Positions 33,577 to 42,291 of a stretch of 64,000 nt of DNA are shown here, piece by piece. Location: the NCBI RefSeq assembly GCF_001401155.1, contig NZ_LJRO01000381.1, positions 1 to 64,000 on the forward strand, given 5' to 3'. The notes under the pieces were generated by a model, which had not been told where the DNA came from, did no database searches, and saw only the letters and a program-made list of their open reading frames with translations. This DNA comes from Pseudomonas tremae (GTDB lineage Bacteria; Pseudomonadota; Gammaproteobacteria; Pseudomonadales; Pseudomonadaceae). Position 1 is the stretch's first letter; every line of letters starts with the position of its first letter. A program made the position numbers and the translations under genes.

Positions 33577-34767
33577 ATGATCTTCTCTTTCAAGTCATTG
33601 TCCCGGAGCCTGGCGCTGGCTTTGCCACTCGCCGCTTTACTCACGGCATGTGACAAGTCCGATAAACCGGCAACGCCACCGGCTGCGCCGCACACCACTT
33701 ACGCCCAGGCCACCTGGGAAGCGCTGCCAGCAGTTTCGGATGCTGATTTGCAGGCAGGTTTCGCCTCATGGCGCAGCGCCTGTTTGCGGCTGAAGGCCGA
33801 CGCAGTGTGGGGGCCGACGTGTGCTGCTGCGGCGAGCCTTGCAGCGGCGCCGGATGCGGCGCAGATCCGCACATTTCTGCAGGACCAGTTGCAGGTTTAC
33901 AGCCTGCGCGCAGACAGCGGCAGCGCCGATGGCCTGATCACCGGCTACTACGAGCCTGTTTATCCCGGCAGCCTGACTCGGACGGAGACCGCCAATGTGC
34001 CGGTGTATGGCATTCCTGACGATCTGATCGTGGTGAATCTGGATAGCATCTACCCCGAACTCAAAGGCAAGCGCCTGCGCGGTCGTCTTGAAGGGCGTGT
34101 ACTCAAGCCTTACGACGATGCAGCAACGATCAATGCAAACGGGCTGGCCGCGCCAGTGATTGCCTGGCTGACCGACCCAATGGACTTGCAGTTTCTGCAG
34201 ATCCAGGGCTCTGGCCGCGTCAGCCTGGAGGACGGTTCGCAATTGCGTCTTGGCTATGCCGATCAGAACGGTCGTCCGTATCGCGCCATTGGTCGCTGGC
34301 TGGTCGAGCAGGGCGAGTTGAAGAAGGAAGACGTGACCATGGGCAGCATCGCTGCCTGGGCCAAGGCGCATCCTGAGCGGGTCAATGAACTGCTGTCCAG
34401 CAACCCGAGCTATGTATTTTTTGCTCGTAACCCTGACAGCAACGAAGGCCCTCGTGGCTCGCTCAACGTGCCGCTGACACCGGGCTACAGCGTGGCCATT
34501 GATCGCAAGGTCATCCCGCTGGGCAGTCTGCTCTGGCTGTCCACTACGCGCCCGGACGGCAGCAGTGTCGTGCGCCCGGTGGCCGCTCAGGACACTGGCG
34601 GTGCGATTGCCGGTGAAGTGCGCGCCGATCTGTTCTGGGGCACCGGCGAGGAGGCCGGCAAGCTGGCGGGCGACATGAAGCAGAAAGGCAATATCTGGCT
34701 GTTGTGGCCGAAGGGTATGGCCTTGCCGCAGGCGGCTGAGCCAGCTCAGGCGCCCGCAACCCACTGA
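33577..34767 (+). CDS. mltA: MltA, membrane-bound lytic murein transglycosylase A
   Basis: 396-residue outer-membrane lipoprotein that cleaves peptidoglycan. The signal ends in the lipobox LLTAC (Cys25). The MltA barrel domain shows ITGYYEPVYPGSL, FLQIQGSGRVSLEDG and the 3D domain with the catalytic Asp in VRPVAAQDTGGAI. The ATG at 33577 is used; AGGA at 33563 is slightly far, and TTG or GTG codons just upstream are possible. The C-terminus is a short Ala/Pro tail. Confidence 0.92.
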   Translation: MIFSFKSLSRSLALALPLAALLTACDKSDKPATPPAAPHTTYAQATWEALPAVSDADLQAGFASWRSACLRLKADAVWGPTCAAAASLAAAPDAAQIRTFLQDQLQVYSLRADSGSADGLITGYYEPVYPGSLTRTETANVPVYGIPDDLIVVNLDSIYPELKGKRLRGRLEGRVLKPYDDAATINANGLAAPVIAWLTDPMDLQFLQIQGSGRVSLEDGSQLRLGYADQNGRPYRAIGRWLVEQGELKKEDVTMGSIAAWAKAHPERVNELLSSNPSYVFFARNPDSNEGPRGSLNVPLTPGYSVAIDRKVIPLGSLLWLSTTRPDGSSVVRPVAAQDTGGAIAGEVRADLFWGTGEEAGKLAGDMKQKGNIWLLWPKGMALPQAAEPAQAPATH

Positions 34768-34793
34768 ACGACGGCTGAAAACGTCCCACGGGC

Positions 34794-34840
34794 AGCGCTA
34801 TGTTGCATCGGTATCAAACATCGATATCAGGCATAGCGCT
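34794..34840 (+). terminator. Hairpin after mltA
   Basis: AGCGCTATG / CATAGCGCT, a perfect 9-bp inverted repeat around a 29-base loop that itself contains the near-repeat ATCGGTATC / ATCGATATC. No T-tract. Confidence 0.4.
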
Positions 34841-34867
34841 ACCGGTTATGGCCGCGACTCAGTCCGC

Positions 34868-35329
34868 TCATTTCAAACGCGGGTCCGCTTCGAATTCCAG
34901 CGTTCTGGCCGTGGCAACAACAGCCTGGAACTCCGGGTGCTGGACGTTGAGCAGATAGTTGTACTCGCGCGGGATGATCACGCTGGGTACGGCCAGCGCC
35001 AGGCTTTGACCGGAGGCCAGCCAGGCGTCGCCGAATGAGGCGCTGGCCGGCGGGGCAGGCTCTTCACGCCAGTCCGGGGGCAGGGTGTCAGGTCGGGCGT
35101 TGAGGATGTGCTCCTCGGCAATCTGCAGCTCCAGCATCGCGTAATGACGGGCCGCGCTGGCGTTATTCAGGTGAACCAGTATTTCCAGTAGCGCAAGGGA
35201 CTCGCTGCCGGCGCAATAGACGCACGCGTTGCCTTTGCTGTTCCAGCGTCCACCGTAGAGTTTGGCCCCTTCGCCATCAAATGCTTGCGCCAGCCATTTG
35301 CGCTTGACCAGACGATAGACCGAAATCAC
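34868..35329 (-). CDS. RES-domain toxin
   Basis: 153-residue toxin of the RES family, which degrades NAD+ in characterised members. The RES residues are visible: Arg in VYRLVKRKW, Glu/Ser in ESLALLEILVHL, and GGRWNSKGNACVYCAGS. It starts with GTG at 35329 overlapping the antitoxin stop (GTGA), so toxin translation depends on antitoxin translation. The pair is a type II toxin-antitoxin module. Confidence 0.9.
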   Translation of the reverse strand: MISVYRLVKRKWLAQAFDGEGAKLYGGRWNSKGNACVYCAGSESLALLEILVHLNNASAARHYAMLELQIAEEHILNARPDTLPPDWREEPAPPASASFGDAWLASGQSLALAVPSVIIPREYNYLLNVQHPEFQAVVATARTLEFEADPRLK

Positions 35330-35775
35330 GCTACGACTCCATGCTCCAGTCGACCGATCAGGTCCAGCACAGCCTGGGTTTCGGCTGAAGTGGCGAGCAT
35401 TTCCAGCGGCCTGCTGTTGCCCAGCCCGTGAACCGGATTCGCCAGCCAGAGTCGGGTGGCCTCGGTGTCGCCTTCGAACAGGTCCAGTGCCGCCTTGTAG
35501 ACAGCTGCCAGCCGAAACAGACGATCACTTTCTTCGGCGTTGAAGCGACGCACCTTGAGACGACGCTGCAAGGTTGCCGGAGCGATGCCCAGGTGTTCGG
35601 CGAGTGTCGAACGATTCAGGTCTGTGTAATGCGCCAGCCGTTCGAACACCTCGTAGGGCAAGCCGCTGTGCAGCGCCGTATAAAGACGGGCGCCACGCTC
35701 TGGAATCCCCAAGTCCTCCCAGAAATCGTCCTGCCGGGGCACAGCCGGGTGGTAGTCGCCTATGGGCAGAGACAT
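35326..35775 (-). CDS. Xre/MbcA/ParS-type antitoxin
   Basis: 149-residue antitoxin. A helix-turn-helix (residues about 45-75, LNRSTLAEHLGIAPATLQRRL) is followed by the toxin-binding MbcA/ParS/Xre domain (residues 80-149, FRLAAVYKAALDLFEGDTEATRLWLANPV). AGAGG lies before the ATG at 35775. It is first in the operon, as usual for Xre-RES systems, and should repress its own promoter through the dyads at 35793-35827. Confidence 0.9.
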   Translation of the reverse strand: MSLPIGDYHPAVPRQDDFWEDLGIPERGARLYTALHSGLPYEVFERLAHYTDLNRSTLAEHLGIAPATLQRRLKVRRFNAEESDRLFRLAAVYKAALDLFEGDTEATRLWLANPVHGLGNSRPLEMLATSAETQAVLDLIGRLEHGVVA

Positions 35776-35792
35776 GTCACACCTCTCTATCG

Positions 35793-35827
35793 AGTGATTA
35801 CTATTAAATCTATCACTTGATAATAGT
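35793..35827 (-). promoter_or_regulatory. Interleaved inverted repeats, probable toxin-antitoxin operator
   Basis: Two dyads overlap: AGTGAT (35793) with ATCACT (35812), and ACTATTA (35800) with TAATAGT (35821). They lie 18-52 bp before the antitoxin start in an AT-rich stretch that also fits a promoter. Confidence 0.6.
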
Positions 35828-36050
35828 CTCGTTTTAGCGCCAGCGGTAGTGATCTGGCGCAACGGAAAGCGACATAAATTACAGAAACTTCAAACATCGC
35901 CGACTAAGGCTATAGTTCTGCTTTAAATGCTGACCATCAAGCGTCCATGCTCGAACCAGCCGTTTTCTAAAAGAGCCAACGAAGACCCGTCAAAACCATA
36001 CGTGCTGTCCGCCACCGTCAGCCTGATTTTTCCGTAGTGAGAACCACACG

Positions 36051-37055
36051 ATGTCCACGCTTGCGCTATTGATATGCGACGACTCGAACATGGCGCGAAA
36101 GCAACTGCTGCGTGCCTTGCCTGCCGATTGGGATGTGTCGGTGACCCTGGCTACCCAAGGGCAGGAAGGCCTGGAGGCCATCCGTAAAGGTCAGGGCGAG
36201 ATTGTGCTGCTCGACCTGACCATGCCGGTCATGGACGGCTACCAGACGCTGGCGGCAATTCGTGCGGAAAATCTGGACGCCAAGGTCATCGTGGTGTCCG
36301 GCGACGTGCAGGACGAAGCCGTGCGCCGGGTCATGGAACTGGGTGCCCTGGCGTTTCTGAAAAAGCCCGCTGACCCGGACGAGCTCAAAGACACGCTGGA
36401 ACGTCTTGGCCTGCTAGGCAAACCGGCGACATCCCCTGTTGCCTTGCCAGCCCTCAACGGCAAAGGCGGGGTGATCAGCTTTCAGGACGCCTTCCGCGAA
36501 ACCATCAACGTCGCCATGGGCCGCGCTGCCGCGTTGCTTGCCAAGGTGCTGGGCGTGTTCGTGCAGTTGCCGGTGCCCAACGTCAACATGCTCGAAGTCG
36601 GCGAATTGCACATGGCGCTGGCCGACGCCCATAGCGATCAACGGCTGACAGCGGTCTGCCAAGGTTACATCGGCGGCGGTATCGCTGGTGAGGCGCTGTT
36701 GATTTTCCATGACTCGGAAATCTCTGGCATGTCCCAGCTGATGGGCGGCGATCACTCCGACAGCTCCAATATGGAGATGCTGCTGGACCTGTCCACGATT
36801 CTCATCGGCGCTTGCCTGAGCGGCATTGCCGAGCAGATCGACATCGCGTTCTCCCAAGGGCACCCGCAGTTGCTGGGCGCGCAGGGCGGAATCGACGAAC
36901 TCATTCGCGTCAATCAGCAACGCTGGAAAAAGACCCTGGCGGTCGAGATCAGTTACAGCGTGGAAGGCCACAATATTCACTTCGATCTGCTGATGCTGTT
37001 CACCGAAGACTCGGTCGAACTGCTTACCAAAAAACTCGCCTACATGATGAGCTGA
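36051..37055 (+). CDS. Response regulator fused to a CheC-type domain
   Basis: 334-residue signalling protein. Residues 1-118 are a receiver domain with Asp10/Asp11, phospho-acceptor Asp55 (LLDLTMP), Ser83 and Lys104. Residues about 140-330 form a CheC/CheX-like phosphatase fold. The first helix fits the active pattern [D/S]xxxExxN(x22)P (DAFRETIN, then Pro 23 residues on), while the second repeat has Asp and Thr where Glu and Asn are expected (LDLSTILIG), so only one site looks active. It is followed 3 bp later by a PAS protein. Role: probably dephosphorylation of a CheY-like partner; inferred. Confidence 0.83.
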   Translation: MSTLALLICDDSNMARKQLLRALPADWDVSVTLATQGQEGLEAIRKGQGEIVLLDLTMPVMDGYQTLAAIRAENLDAKVIVVSGDVQDEAVRRVMELGALAFLKKPADPDELKDTLERLGLLGKPATSPVALPALNGKGGVISFQDAFRETINVAMGRAAALLAKVLGVFVQLPVPNVNMLEVGELHMALADAHSDQRLTAVCQGYIGGGIAGEALLIFHDSEISGMSQLMGGDHSDSSNMEMLLDLSTILIGACLSGIAEQIDIAFSQGHPQLLGAQGGIDELIRVNQQRWKKTLAVEISYSVEGHNIHFDLLMLFTEDSVELLTKKLAYMMS

Positions 37056-37058
37056 CCC

Positions 37059-37541
37059 ATGAGCAACGCTATCGAAATCAACGAGCTTCATTGGTTGCTG
37101 GCCGTCACCCAGAACATTGACGTAGGCATCGTGGTACTGGACCTGAACTACCGGATAACGGTCTGGAATACCTTCATGGAAAACCGTTCCGGTGTGGTGC
37201 CCTATGTGGCTGTCGACAAGACCTTTTTCGAGGTTTTCCCCGAGGTAAATGCCAAGTGGTTCAGCAAGAAGGTCGATAACGTCGTGACCCTGGGCACGCC
37301 GGCGTTCACGATCTGGGAGCAGCGGCCGTACCTGGTGCGTTTCAAGAACTACCAGCCGATTACCGGGCACGAAGAGTTCATGTACCAGAACACCACGCTG
37401 TTTCCGCTGCGCTCGACCACAGGCGCTATCAGCCATGTGTGTCTGGTGATCTATGACGTCACCGATGTGGCAGCCAACCGCAACCAGTTGCTGGCCGCCA
37501 ACGACAAGCTGCAGCAACTGTCCGGCTCTGCGCAAAAGTAA
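37059..37541 (+). CDS. Stand-alone PAS-domain protein
   Basis: 160-residue protein made almost entirely of one PAS domain (residues 12-140; VGIVVLDLNYRITVWN, YDVTDVAANRNQLLA) ending in a short helix that could be a coiled coil. No output domain is attached. It lies 3 bp after the REC-CheC gene and is surely co-transcribed, so it may be the sensor or scaffold for that regulator. Confidence 0.82.
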   Translation: MSNAIEINELHWLLAVTQNIDVGIVVLDLNYRITVWNTFMENRSGVVPYVAVDKTFFEVFPEVNAKWFSKKVDNVVTLGTPAFTIWEQRPYLVRFKNYQPITGHEEFMYQNTTLFPLRSTTGAISHVCLVIYDVTDVAANRNQLLAANDKLQQLSGSAQK

Positions 37542-37637
37542 ACGGCTGCGCAGGCTCGCGCGTCCAGCAAACCGCCCTGCGGGCTTGATCCCGCTCGTGC
37601 TAGGATCGTGGTTTTTCCGCTGACATTCAGGGACATC

Positions 37638-38894
37638 ATGCGACCTCAAGCCACCCTCACTGTTTTGCCTGTCGAGCGCCCGCTGGTCGGGCGCGTCAGC
37701 CCGCCGGGCTCCAAGTCGATCACCAACCGCGCGCTGTTGCTGGCCGGCCTTGCCCAAGGCACCAGTCGCCTGACCGGCGCGTTGAAAAGTGACGACACTC
37801 GCGTGATGTCCGAAGCTTTGCGGCTGATGGGTGTGCAGGTCGATGAGCCTGACGAAAGTACGTTCGTAGTGACCAGCAATGGGCACTGGAACGCACCGCA
37901 ACAAGCGCTTTTTCTGGGCAATGCCGGAACCGCGACGCGCTTTCTGACCGCTGCGCTGGCCAATTTCGAGGGCGACTTCGTGGTGGACGGTGACGAGTAC
38001 ATGCGCAAGCGCCCGATCGGCCCGTTGGTTGACGCCTTGCAACGCATGGGCGTGGACGTCAGCGCGCCAAGCGGTTGCCCGCCAGTGGCTATCAGCGGCA
38101 AGGGTGGGCTGGCGGCAGGTCGTATCGAGATCGATGGCAACCTGTCCAGCCAGTATGTGTCGGCGCTGTTGATGGCCGGAGCGTGCGGCAAGGGCGCTAT
38201 TGAAGTGGCCCTGACCGGCAGTGAAATCGGCGCCCGTGGGTATGTCGATCTGACGCTCGCCGCCATGCAGGCGTTCGGTGCAGAGGTACAGGCCATCGGC
38301 GACTCGGCCTGGAAAGTATCCGCTACCGGTTACTGCGCCACTGACTTCCACATCGAGCCGGACGCCTCTGCAGCGACCTACCTGTGGGCCGCACAGGCTT
38401 TGACCCAGGGCAGTATCGATCTTGGTGTGGCCAGCGACGCATTCACTCAGCCAGACGCGCTCGCCAGCCAGATCATCGACCTTTTTCCGAACATGCCCGC
38501 CGTTATCGATGGTTCGCAGATGCAGGACGCCATTCCGACGCTGGCTGTGCTCGCGGCCTTCAATCGCCAGCCAGTGCGCTTTGTCGGCATCGCCAACCTG
38601 CGCGTCAAGGAATGCGACCGTATTTCAGCCTTGTCCCAAGGCCTGTGCGCCATTGCTCCCGGCCTGGCAGTCGAGGAGGGCGACGATCTTCTGGTCAATG
38701 CCAATCCGGCTCTGGCTGGTACCACTGTCGATGCACTGATCGACACTCACGCCGACCACCGTATCGCCATGTGCTTTGCGCTGGCCGGTCTGAAAATCAA
38801 AGGTATCCATATTCAGGACCCCGATTGCGTCGGCAAGACCTATCCGGGCTACTGGGACGCACTGGCTTCGCTGGGTGTGAGTATCCAGCGCTGA
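37638..38894 (+). CDS. aroA: 3-phosphoshikimate 1-carboxyvinyltransferase (EPSP synthase), stand-alone
   Basis: 418-residue cytoplasmic enzyme joining shikimate 3-phosphate and phosphoenolpyruvate. Substrate residues are present: Lys26, Ser27, Arg31 (GSKSITNR), Gly97-Thr98 (LGNAGTATRFL), SSQ (NLSSQYVSALL), VKECDR, THADHRIAM and the late GKTYPGYW. The residue equal to E. coli Pro101 is Phe102. AGGGAC precedes the ATG at 37638. In Pseudomonas the usual EPSP synthase is, from memory, fused to TyrA, so this would be a second enzyme. Confidence 0.9.
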   Translation: MRPQATLTVLPVERPLVGRVSPPGSKSITNRALLLAGLAQGTSRLTGALKSDDTRVMSEALRLMGVQVDEPDESTFVVTSNGHWNAPQQALFLGNAGTATRFLTAALANFEGDFVVDGDEYMRKRPIGPLVDALQRMGVDVSAPSGCPPVAISGKGGLAAGRIEIDGNLSSQYVSALLMAGACGKGAIEVALTGSEIGARGYVDLTLAAMQAFGAEVQAIGDSAWKVSATGYCATDFHIEPDASAATYLWAAQALTQGSIDLGVASDAFTQPDALASQIIDLFPNMPAVIDGSQMQDAIPTLAVLAAFNRQPVRFVGIANLRVKECDRISALSQGLCAIAPGLAVEEGDDLLVNANPALAGTTVDALIDTHADHRIAMCFALAGLKIKGIHIQDPDCVGKTYPGYWDALASLGVSIQR

Positions 38895-38988
38895 GCCCAT
38901 GCGAGATGGGGTCGGGTACAGAAACGCAACGTGTCGTTCTGTATGACGGGATGCGAGCATTCGATTTCGACTGCTCGCAAGTTTCACC

Positions 38989-39654
38989 TCAAATCCCGAA
39001 GAACGGCTGCATCATCCTCGCCAGCCATCCGTGAAAACGCAGTTTTGAATCCGCAGCCAGCACGCAGATGCACTCCCGATCCGGGTAGGCAATTGGCTGA
39101 TGCTGGATGTGGCTGTCAAGATCGGCCACATCACCCGGCCCGAACTCACCCAGCACATCGTGATATGCGCCTTTGAGGACCATGGTTATTTCGCCGCTTT
39201 CATGGCTGTGAACCGGCATGCTGACGCCCGGAGCGATTTTCAGCAGCATCAGGTTGCCGTGCTCTATACCTTCGGCGCGCACACGCTGCACGCCGGGGAT
39301 CAGCGTCTTCCATTTCAGCGTGCTCAGATGGCGCCCGAAATACGCCTGCATACAGGTCGGCAGCAGGTCCGGGTCCTGATTGGCTGCGGGTATCGAGTTT
39401 ATAGGGGGCGCAGAATGTGCAGTCTGTTCATCCAGGCGGGCCAGCATCGCCGAACGGCTCTTGAGCGAGATGACCGTGTTTGCCTGTTGTTGCATCAATA
39501 CACCACCGATCTGCTCTGCCTGCCGTAGCCGTGCCCTGCACTCGGGGCAACGCTCCAGGTGCGCGGCGGTGACCAGCGTAAGGACCTGCGACAGCGCCCC
39601 CGACGCATAGCTGACCAGCGTGGCTTCATCCGGATGATGCGATGGGCCCATCAT
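38989..39654 (-). CDS. chrR: ChrR-type cupin anti-sigma factor
   Basis: 221-residue zinc-dependent anti-sigma factor. The N-terminal domain has HxxxCxxC (HLERCPEC, residues 32-39) with upstream His for zinc. The C-terminal cupin domain (about 125-205) has the metal pattern PVHSHESGEITMVLKGAY...D....H. It overlaps the sigma gene by 4 bases (ATGA), with a strong GGAGGA site. In Rhodobacter the ChrR family holds RpoE inactive until singlet oxygen appears; a similar role is inferred. Confidence 0.88.
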   Translation of the reverse strand: MMGPSHHPDEATLVSYASGALSQVLTLVTAAHLERCPECRARLRQAEQIGGVLMQQQANTVISLKSRSAMLARLDEQTAHSAPPINSIPAANQDPDLLPTCMQAYFGRHLSTLKWKTLIPGVQRVRAEGIEHGNLMLLKIAPGVSMPVHSHESGEITMVLKGAYHDVLGEFGPGDVADLDSHIQHQPIAYPDRECICVLAADSKLRFHGWLARMMQPFFGI

Positions 39655-40259
39655 GATTCCTCCATCCCTGAACGCAGCTTCTGAAACGCCAGGCGCAAGC
39701 AGGACTTCACCGTGCCCAGCGGCATGTCGAGGCGTTCGGAAATTTCTCGATGGCTGAGCGCTTCGAAATAGGACATGCGCAGCACCTTGGCTTGATCAGC
39801 GGGGAGGTTCTGAATAGCGATGTTCAGGTTGTGCTCCTGACGCTGGCTGTAATCGAGCGTTCTGTCTACCGGTGCCTCCAGACGCTCGAGTTGTTCCAGC
39901 GAGTCCTGCACCTGCACCCAGCCGCGGTCCTTGCGCACGCTGTCGATGTACAGATTGCGCGCGATGCGAAACAGCCAGGTGCCCAGGCTCGCTTTGGCCG
40001 GGTCAAAGGAATCAGCCTTGTTCCACAGCTTGAGCAGCACCTCCTGTACCACCTCCTCAGCCTGCCCTTCGGGCACATTCAACCCCGTCAGGTAGCGCAA
40101 CAAGCGCGGCGCGAAGTGATCGTAGATGCGCAGGAAGCTATCGCGGTCCCGTTGCCGGGCCACTGCGGCGACTTCATCAATCCAAAGTCGGGTTGTCGTC
40201 GAGTCGCTGTGCGGGTTGGACAAGTGACAGAAGGTCCTGAGACGGGCAGTTATGCGCAT
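39651..40259 (-). CDS. rpoE: ECF sigma factor, RpoE/ChrR group (ECF11-like)
   Basis: 202-residue extracytoplasmic-function sigma factor. Region 2 spans about residues 40-105 (YDHFAPRLLRYLTGL, WLFRIARNLYIDSVRKDR) and region 4 about 140-200 (LPADQAKVLRMSYFEALSHREISERLDMPLGTVKSCLRLAFQKL). It is the paired target of the following chrR gene. This is the photo-oxidative stress type, not the AlgU/RpoE envelope-stress type. Start at 40259 has AAGGTGG upstream. A matching self-type promoter lies ahead. Confidence 0.88.
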   Translation of the reverse strand: MRITARLRTFCHLSNPHSDSTTTRLWIDEVAAVARQRDRDSFLRIYDHFAPRLLRYLTGLNVPEGQAEEVVQEVLLKLWNKADSFDPAKASLGTWLFRIARNLYIDSVRKDRGWVQVQDSLEQLERLEAPVDRTLDYSQRQEHNLNIAIQNLPADQAKVLRMSYFEALSHREISERLDMPLGTVKSCLRLAFQKLRSGMEES

Positions 40260-40306
40260 GATCCACCTTCTGATCACCAATGTATGGTTTTGGTTCGCGT
40301 TCAAAG

Positions 40307-40336
40307 AGGTTACGAAGATGCAGAGAGGATGGATCA
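40307..40336 (-). promoter_or_regulatory. Predicted autoregulated promoter of the sigma/chrR pair
   Basis: TGATCC, 18 bases, TAACCT reading on the minus strand, about 48 bp before the sigma start. The TGATC -35 is the hallmark of RpoE/ChrR-group promoters as I recall it. Confidence 0.55.
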
Positions 40337-40380
40337 CAGCATGCGATGAGCGGGCCGGCAGACTTCTTCAAGAAATGTGA

Positions 40381-41262
40381 TCAAGCGTTCTGTGTCAGAG
40401 CCATATAGCTCAGGCTGACCCCAAGCGTCATCGACTCCCCCTGCCGCAGCAGCTTCAAACCCGGATGGCCGGGCAAATGATGAGCATTGACCGGGTGGCT
40501 GACTGGCTCGAAACAGAAGAAATCCAGCCCCGGCGGGCAGAACACCAGAAAGTATTCGCTGCCGGTGGCCTCAACGTGCAGCTCGTAGCCCAGGTCTGGC
40601 TGGCTGATGAGGCTGTGACCCTCCCAGCCGGTGAAGCCATTGTCGAGGCGCGTGGCGGGCAGGGTGTTGCCGTGCCGGAAGTCCCATTCGGCGGGCAGGT
40701 CCTGCAACTCGGTGGGCAAGCCTGCGGGGTCGCACAGCCAGACCTGCGCTGCCTTCACCTGCAAGCGTGTGCGAGGCGTACGTGGCAGGTAAGGGTGCAA
40801 GCCGAGACCGTGCCAGGCGGCGCGGCTGTCCTGGTGCGTAGTGGTCAGCTTGATGCTCAGTTTGCCACCGCGCAGGGTGTAGCGCAGTTCGGCGCGGTAG
40901 GCGAACGGTGTCTGGCTGTTGAGTTGCAGGCAGATACTCTGCTGGGTTTGCTCGACGACCGTCCAGGCTTGCTGCCAAGCGCTGCCATGAATGGGCAGCG
41001 GGTCGTTTGCACTGTTGGGCGCCAGCGTCAGCCAGCCATCCGGCGTGTCGAAACCGCTGTTGCCGACCCGGTTCGACCAAGGAGCCAGCGGGTAGCAGGC
41101 CAGCCGACGGGGCGTGCCGGCAGCCAGTGCGTACTCGCTGCTGGGGCGCAGCAGTGGATGGCCGCTGGCCAGAGCGGTCCAGTTGACGATACTGGCGCCT
41201 ATTTCAGGGGCGACGCTCAGACGGGTCAGGCCATCTTCAAGGATCAGAACGTTCACGGGCAT
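40381..41262 (-). CDS. Aldose 1-epimerase (galactose mutarotase family)
   Basis: 293-residue mutarotase-fold enzyme that interconverts sugar anomers. Likely catalytic residues: His in PIHGSAWQQ, His in GLGLHPYLP and Glu in FFCFEPVSHPVNAHH. The upstream transporter gene overlaps its start by 26 bases, so the two share a transcript. The gene end is close to the sigma-factor promoter. The exact sugar is not known; related proteins near sugar-acid genes act on hexoses or lactones. Confidence 0.85.
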   Translation of the reverse strand: MPVNVLILEDGLTRLSVAPEIGASIVNWTALASGHPLLRPSSEYALAAGTPRRLACYPLAPWSNRVGNSGFDTPDGWLTLAPNSANDPLPIHGSAWQQAWTVVEQTQQSICLQLNSQTPFAYRAELRYTLRGGKLSIKLTTTHQDSRAAWHGLGLHPYLPRTPRTRLQVKAAQVWLCDPAGLPTELQDLPAEWDFRHGNTLPATRLDNGFTGWEGHSLISQPDLGYELHVEATGSEYFLVFCPPGLDFFCFEPVSHPVNAHHLPGHPGLKLLRQGESMTLGVSLSYMALTQNA

Positions 41263-42208
41263 GAGGCAGGACCTTGCTGGATGTGTGAGGAACAGGCGAA
41301 GGCGTGCGCCGCCAGGTCAGCAGAACAATCCCGCTGACCACGATCAACCCGCCAATGACCTGGCCGCCGCTGAGCAACTGGTCCAGAATCAGCCAGCCGA
41401 ACAGCAGGCTGGCCACCGGTTCGATGTTCATTACCGGCGCATTGCGGCTGATGTCCAGGCGCGCCATACAGATGAACAGCAGCGAAAAGCCCAGCCCGTA
41501 CAGCAGCACCAGACTGGCCAGCGCAGTCCAGCCGACACGGCTTGCCGGCAGATCCACGCCGCCGGGCAGCAGGCCGCTGGTACCTGCTACCGCCGCCGCG
41601 ACGAAGACCACCGCCATGGTCAACATGCTGCGCACTGTACCGCGCATGCTGGCCAGTTTGTTGTCGGTAATCCACAGCGCAAAGGCGAACACCACCGCGG
41701 CAGTGAATGCATAAGCGATGCCCTCCAGCCACTGTGGTTCGCTGCTGCCGGAGTTAGACAGTCGTTGTGGCACGTCCAGCGCCAGGGTCAGGCCAAACAG
41801 GATCAGTCCCATCAGGGCTGCGGCACGCCGCGTCGGCCTGGCTCCGCCCAGCGCCCAGCTCAGCAGGGCCAGCAGGATCGGCGAGACATTGACCACCAAC
41901 AGCGCCAGAGCCACCGGAATGCGCGCCACCGCTGAATAAATACAGAAACTCTGGGTTGCGATAAGCAGCCCGAGCAACAGTTGCCAGCGCCATGTGCTGG
42001 CGGCAAGGCGGGGTTTTTCACGTTGCCACAGCACCAGGCTGACCAACACCAGCAGGGTCACGCCGGAACGACAGAGGATGGCCAGCAGCAGCCCGGTGTC
42101 ATGATCGAAGGCGATACGCGCCGCGATATGGTTGCCGGCAAACGAGCAGGCCAGCAGCGCCAGAATCATCACAGCAATGTGGCGGGGGAACAGGGCAGGA
42201 GCGGACAT
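41237..42208 (-). CDS. EamA/DMT-family membrane transporter
   Basis: 323-residue transporter with ten predicted membrane segments and two EamA repeats (IARIPVALALLVVNVSPILLALLSW in the first, NIEPVASLLFGWLILDQLLSGGQVIGG in the second). Substrate unknown. ATG 42208 is used, with GGAGG somewhat distant; a TTG at 42214 is possible. It overlaps the mutarotase gene and lies downstream of the TRAP genes on the same strand. Confidence 0.85.
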   Translation of the reverse strand: MSAPALFPRHIAVMILALLACSFAGNHIAARIAFDHDTGLLLAILCRSGVTLLVLVSLVLWQREKPRLAASTWRWQLLLGLLIATQSFCIYSAVARIPVALALLVVNVSPILLALLSWALGGARPTRRAAALMGLILFGLTLALDVPQRLSNSGSSEPQWLEGIAYAFTAAVVFAFALWITDNKLASMRGTVRSMLTMAVVFVAAAVAGTSGLLPGGVDLPASRVGWTALASLVLLYGLGFSLLFICMARLDISRNAPVMNIEPVASLLFGWLILDQLLSGGQVIGGLIVVSGIVLLTWRRTPSPVPHTSSKVLPHARERSDP

Positions 42209-42291
42209 ACGCAACCAGCCTCCTTGGCTGGAAAAACCGGATCGCCTGCCGGAACCCGTTCCCAGGCCCCGGCAGCTTTACCACGACAGAC

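Noticed and set aside
36414..38351. Long open frame (645 codons) on the minus strand opposite the REC-CheC, PAS and aroA genes
   Set aside because: It spans three well-supported genes and its translation is His/Gln/Arg-rich without any recognisable domain; a codon-bias shadow.
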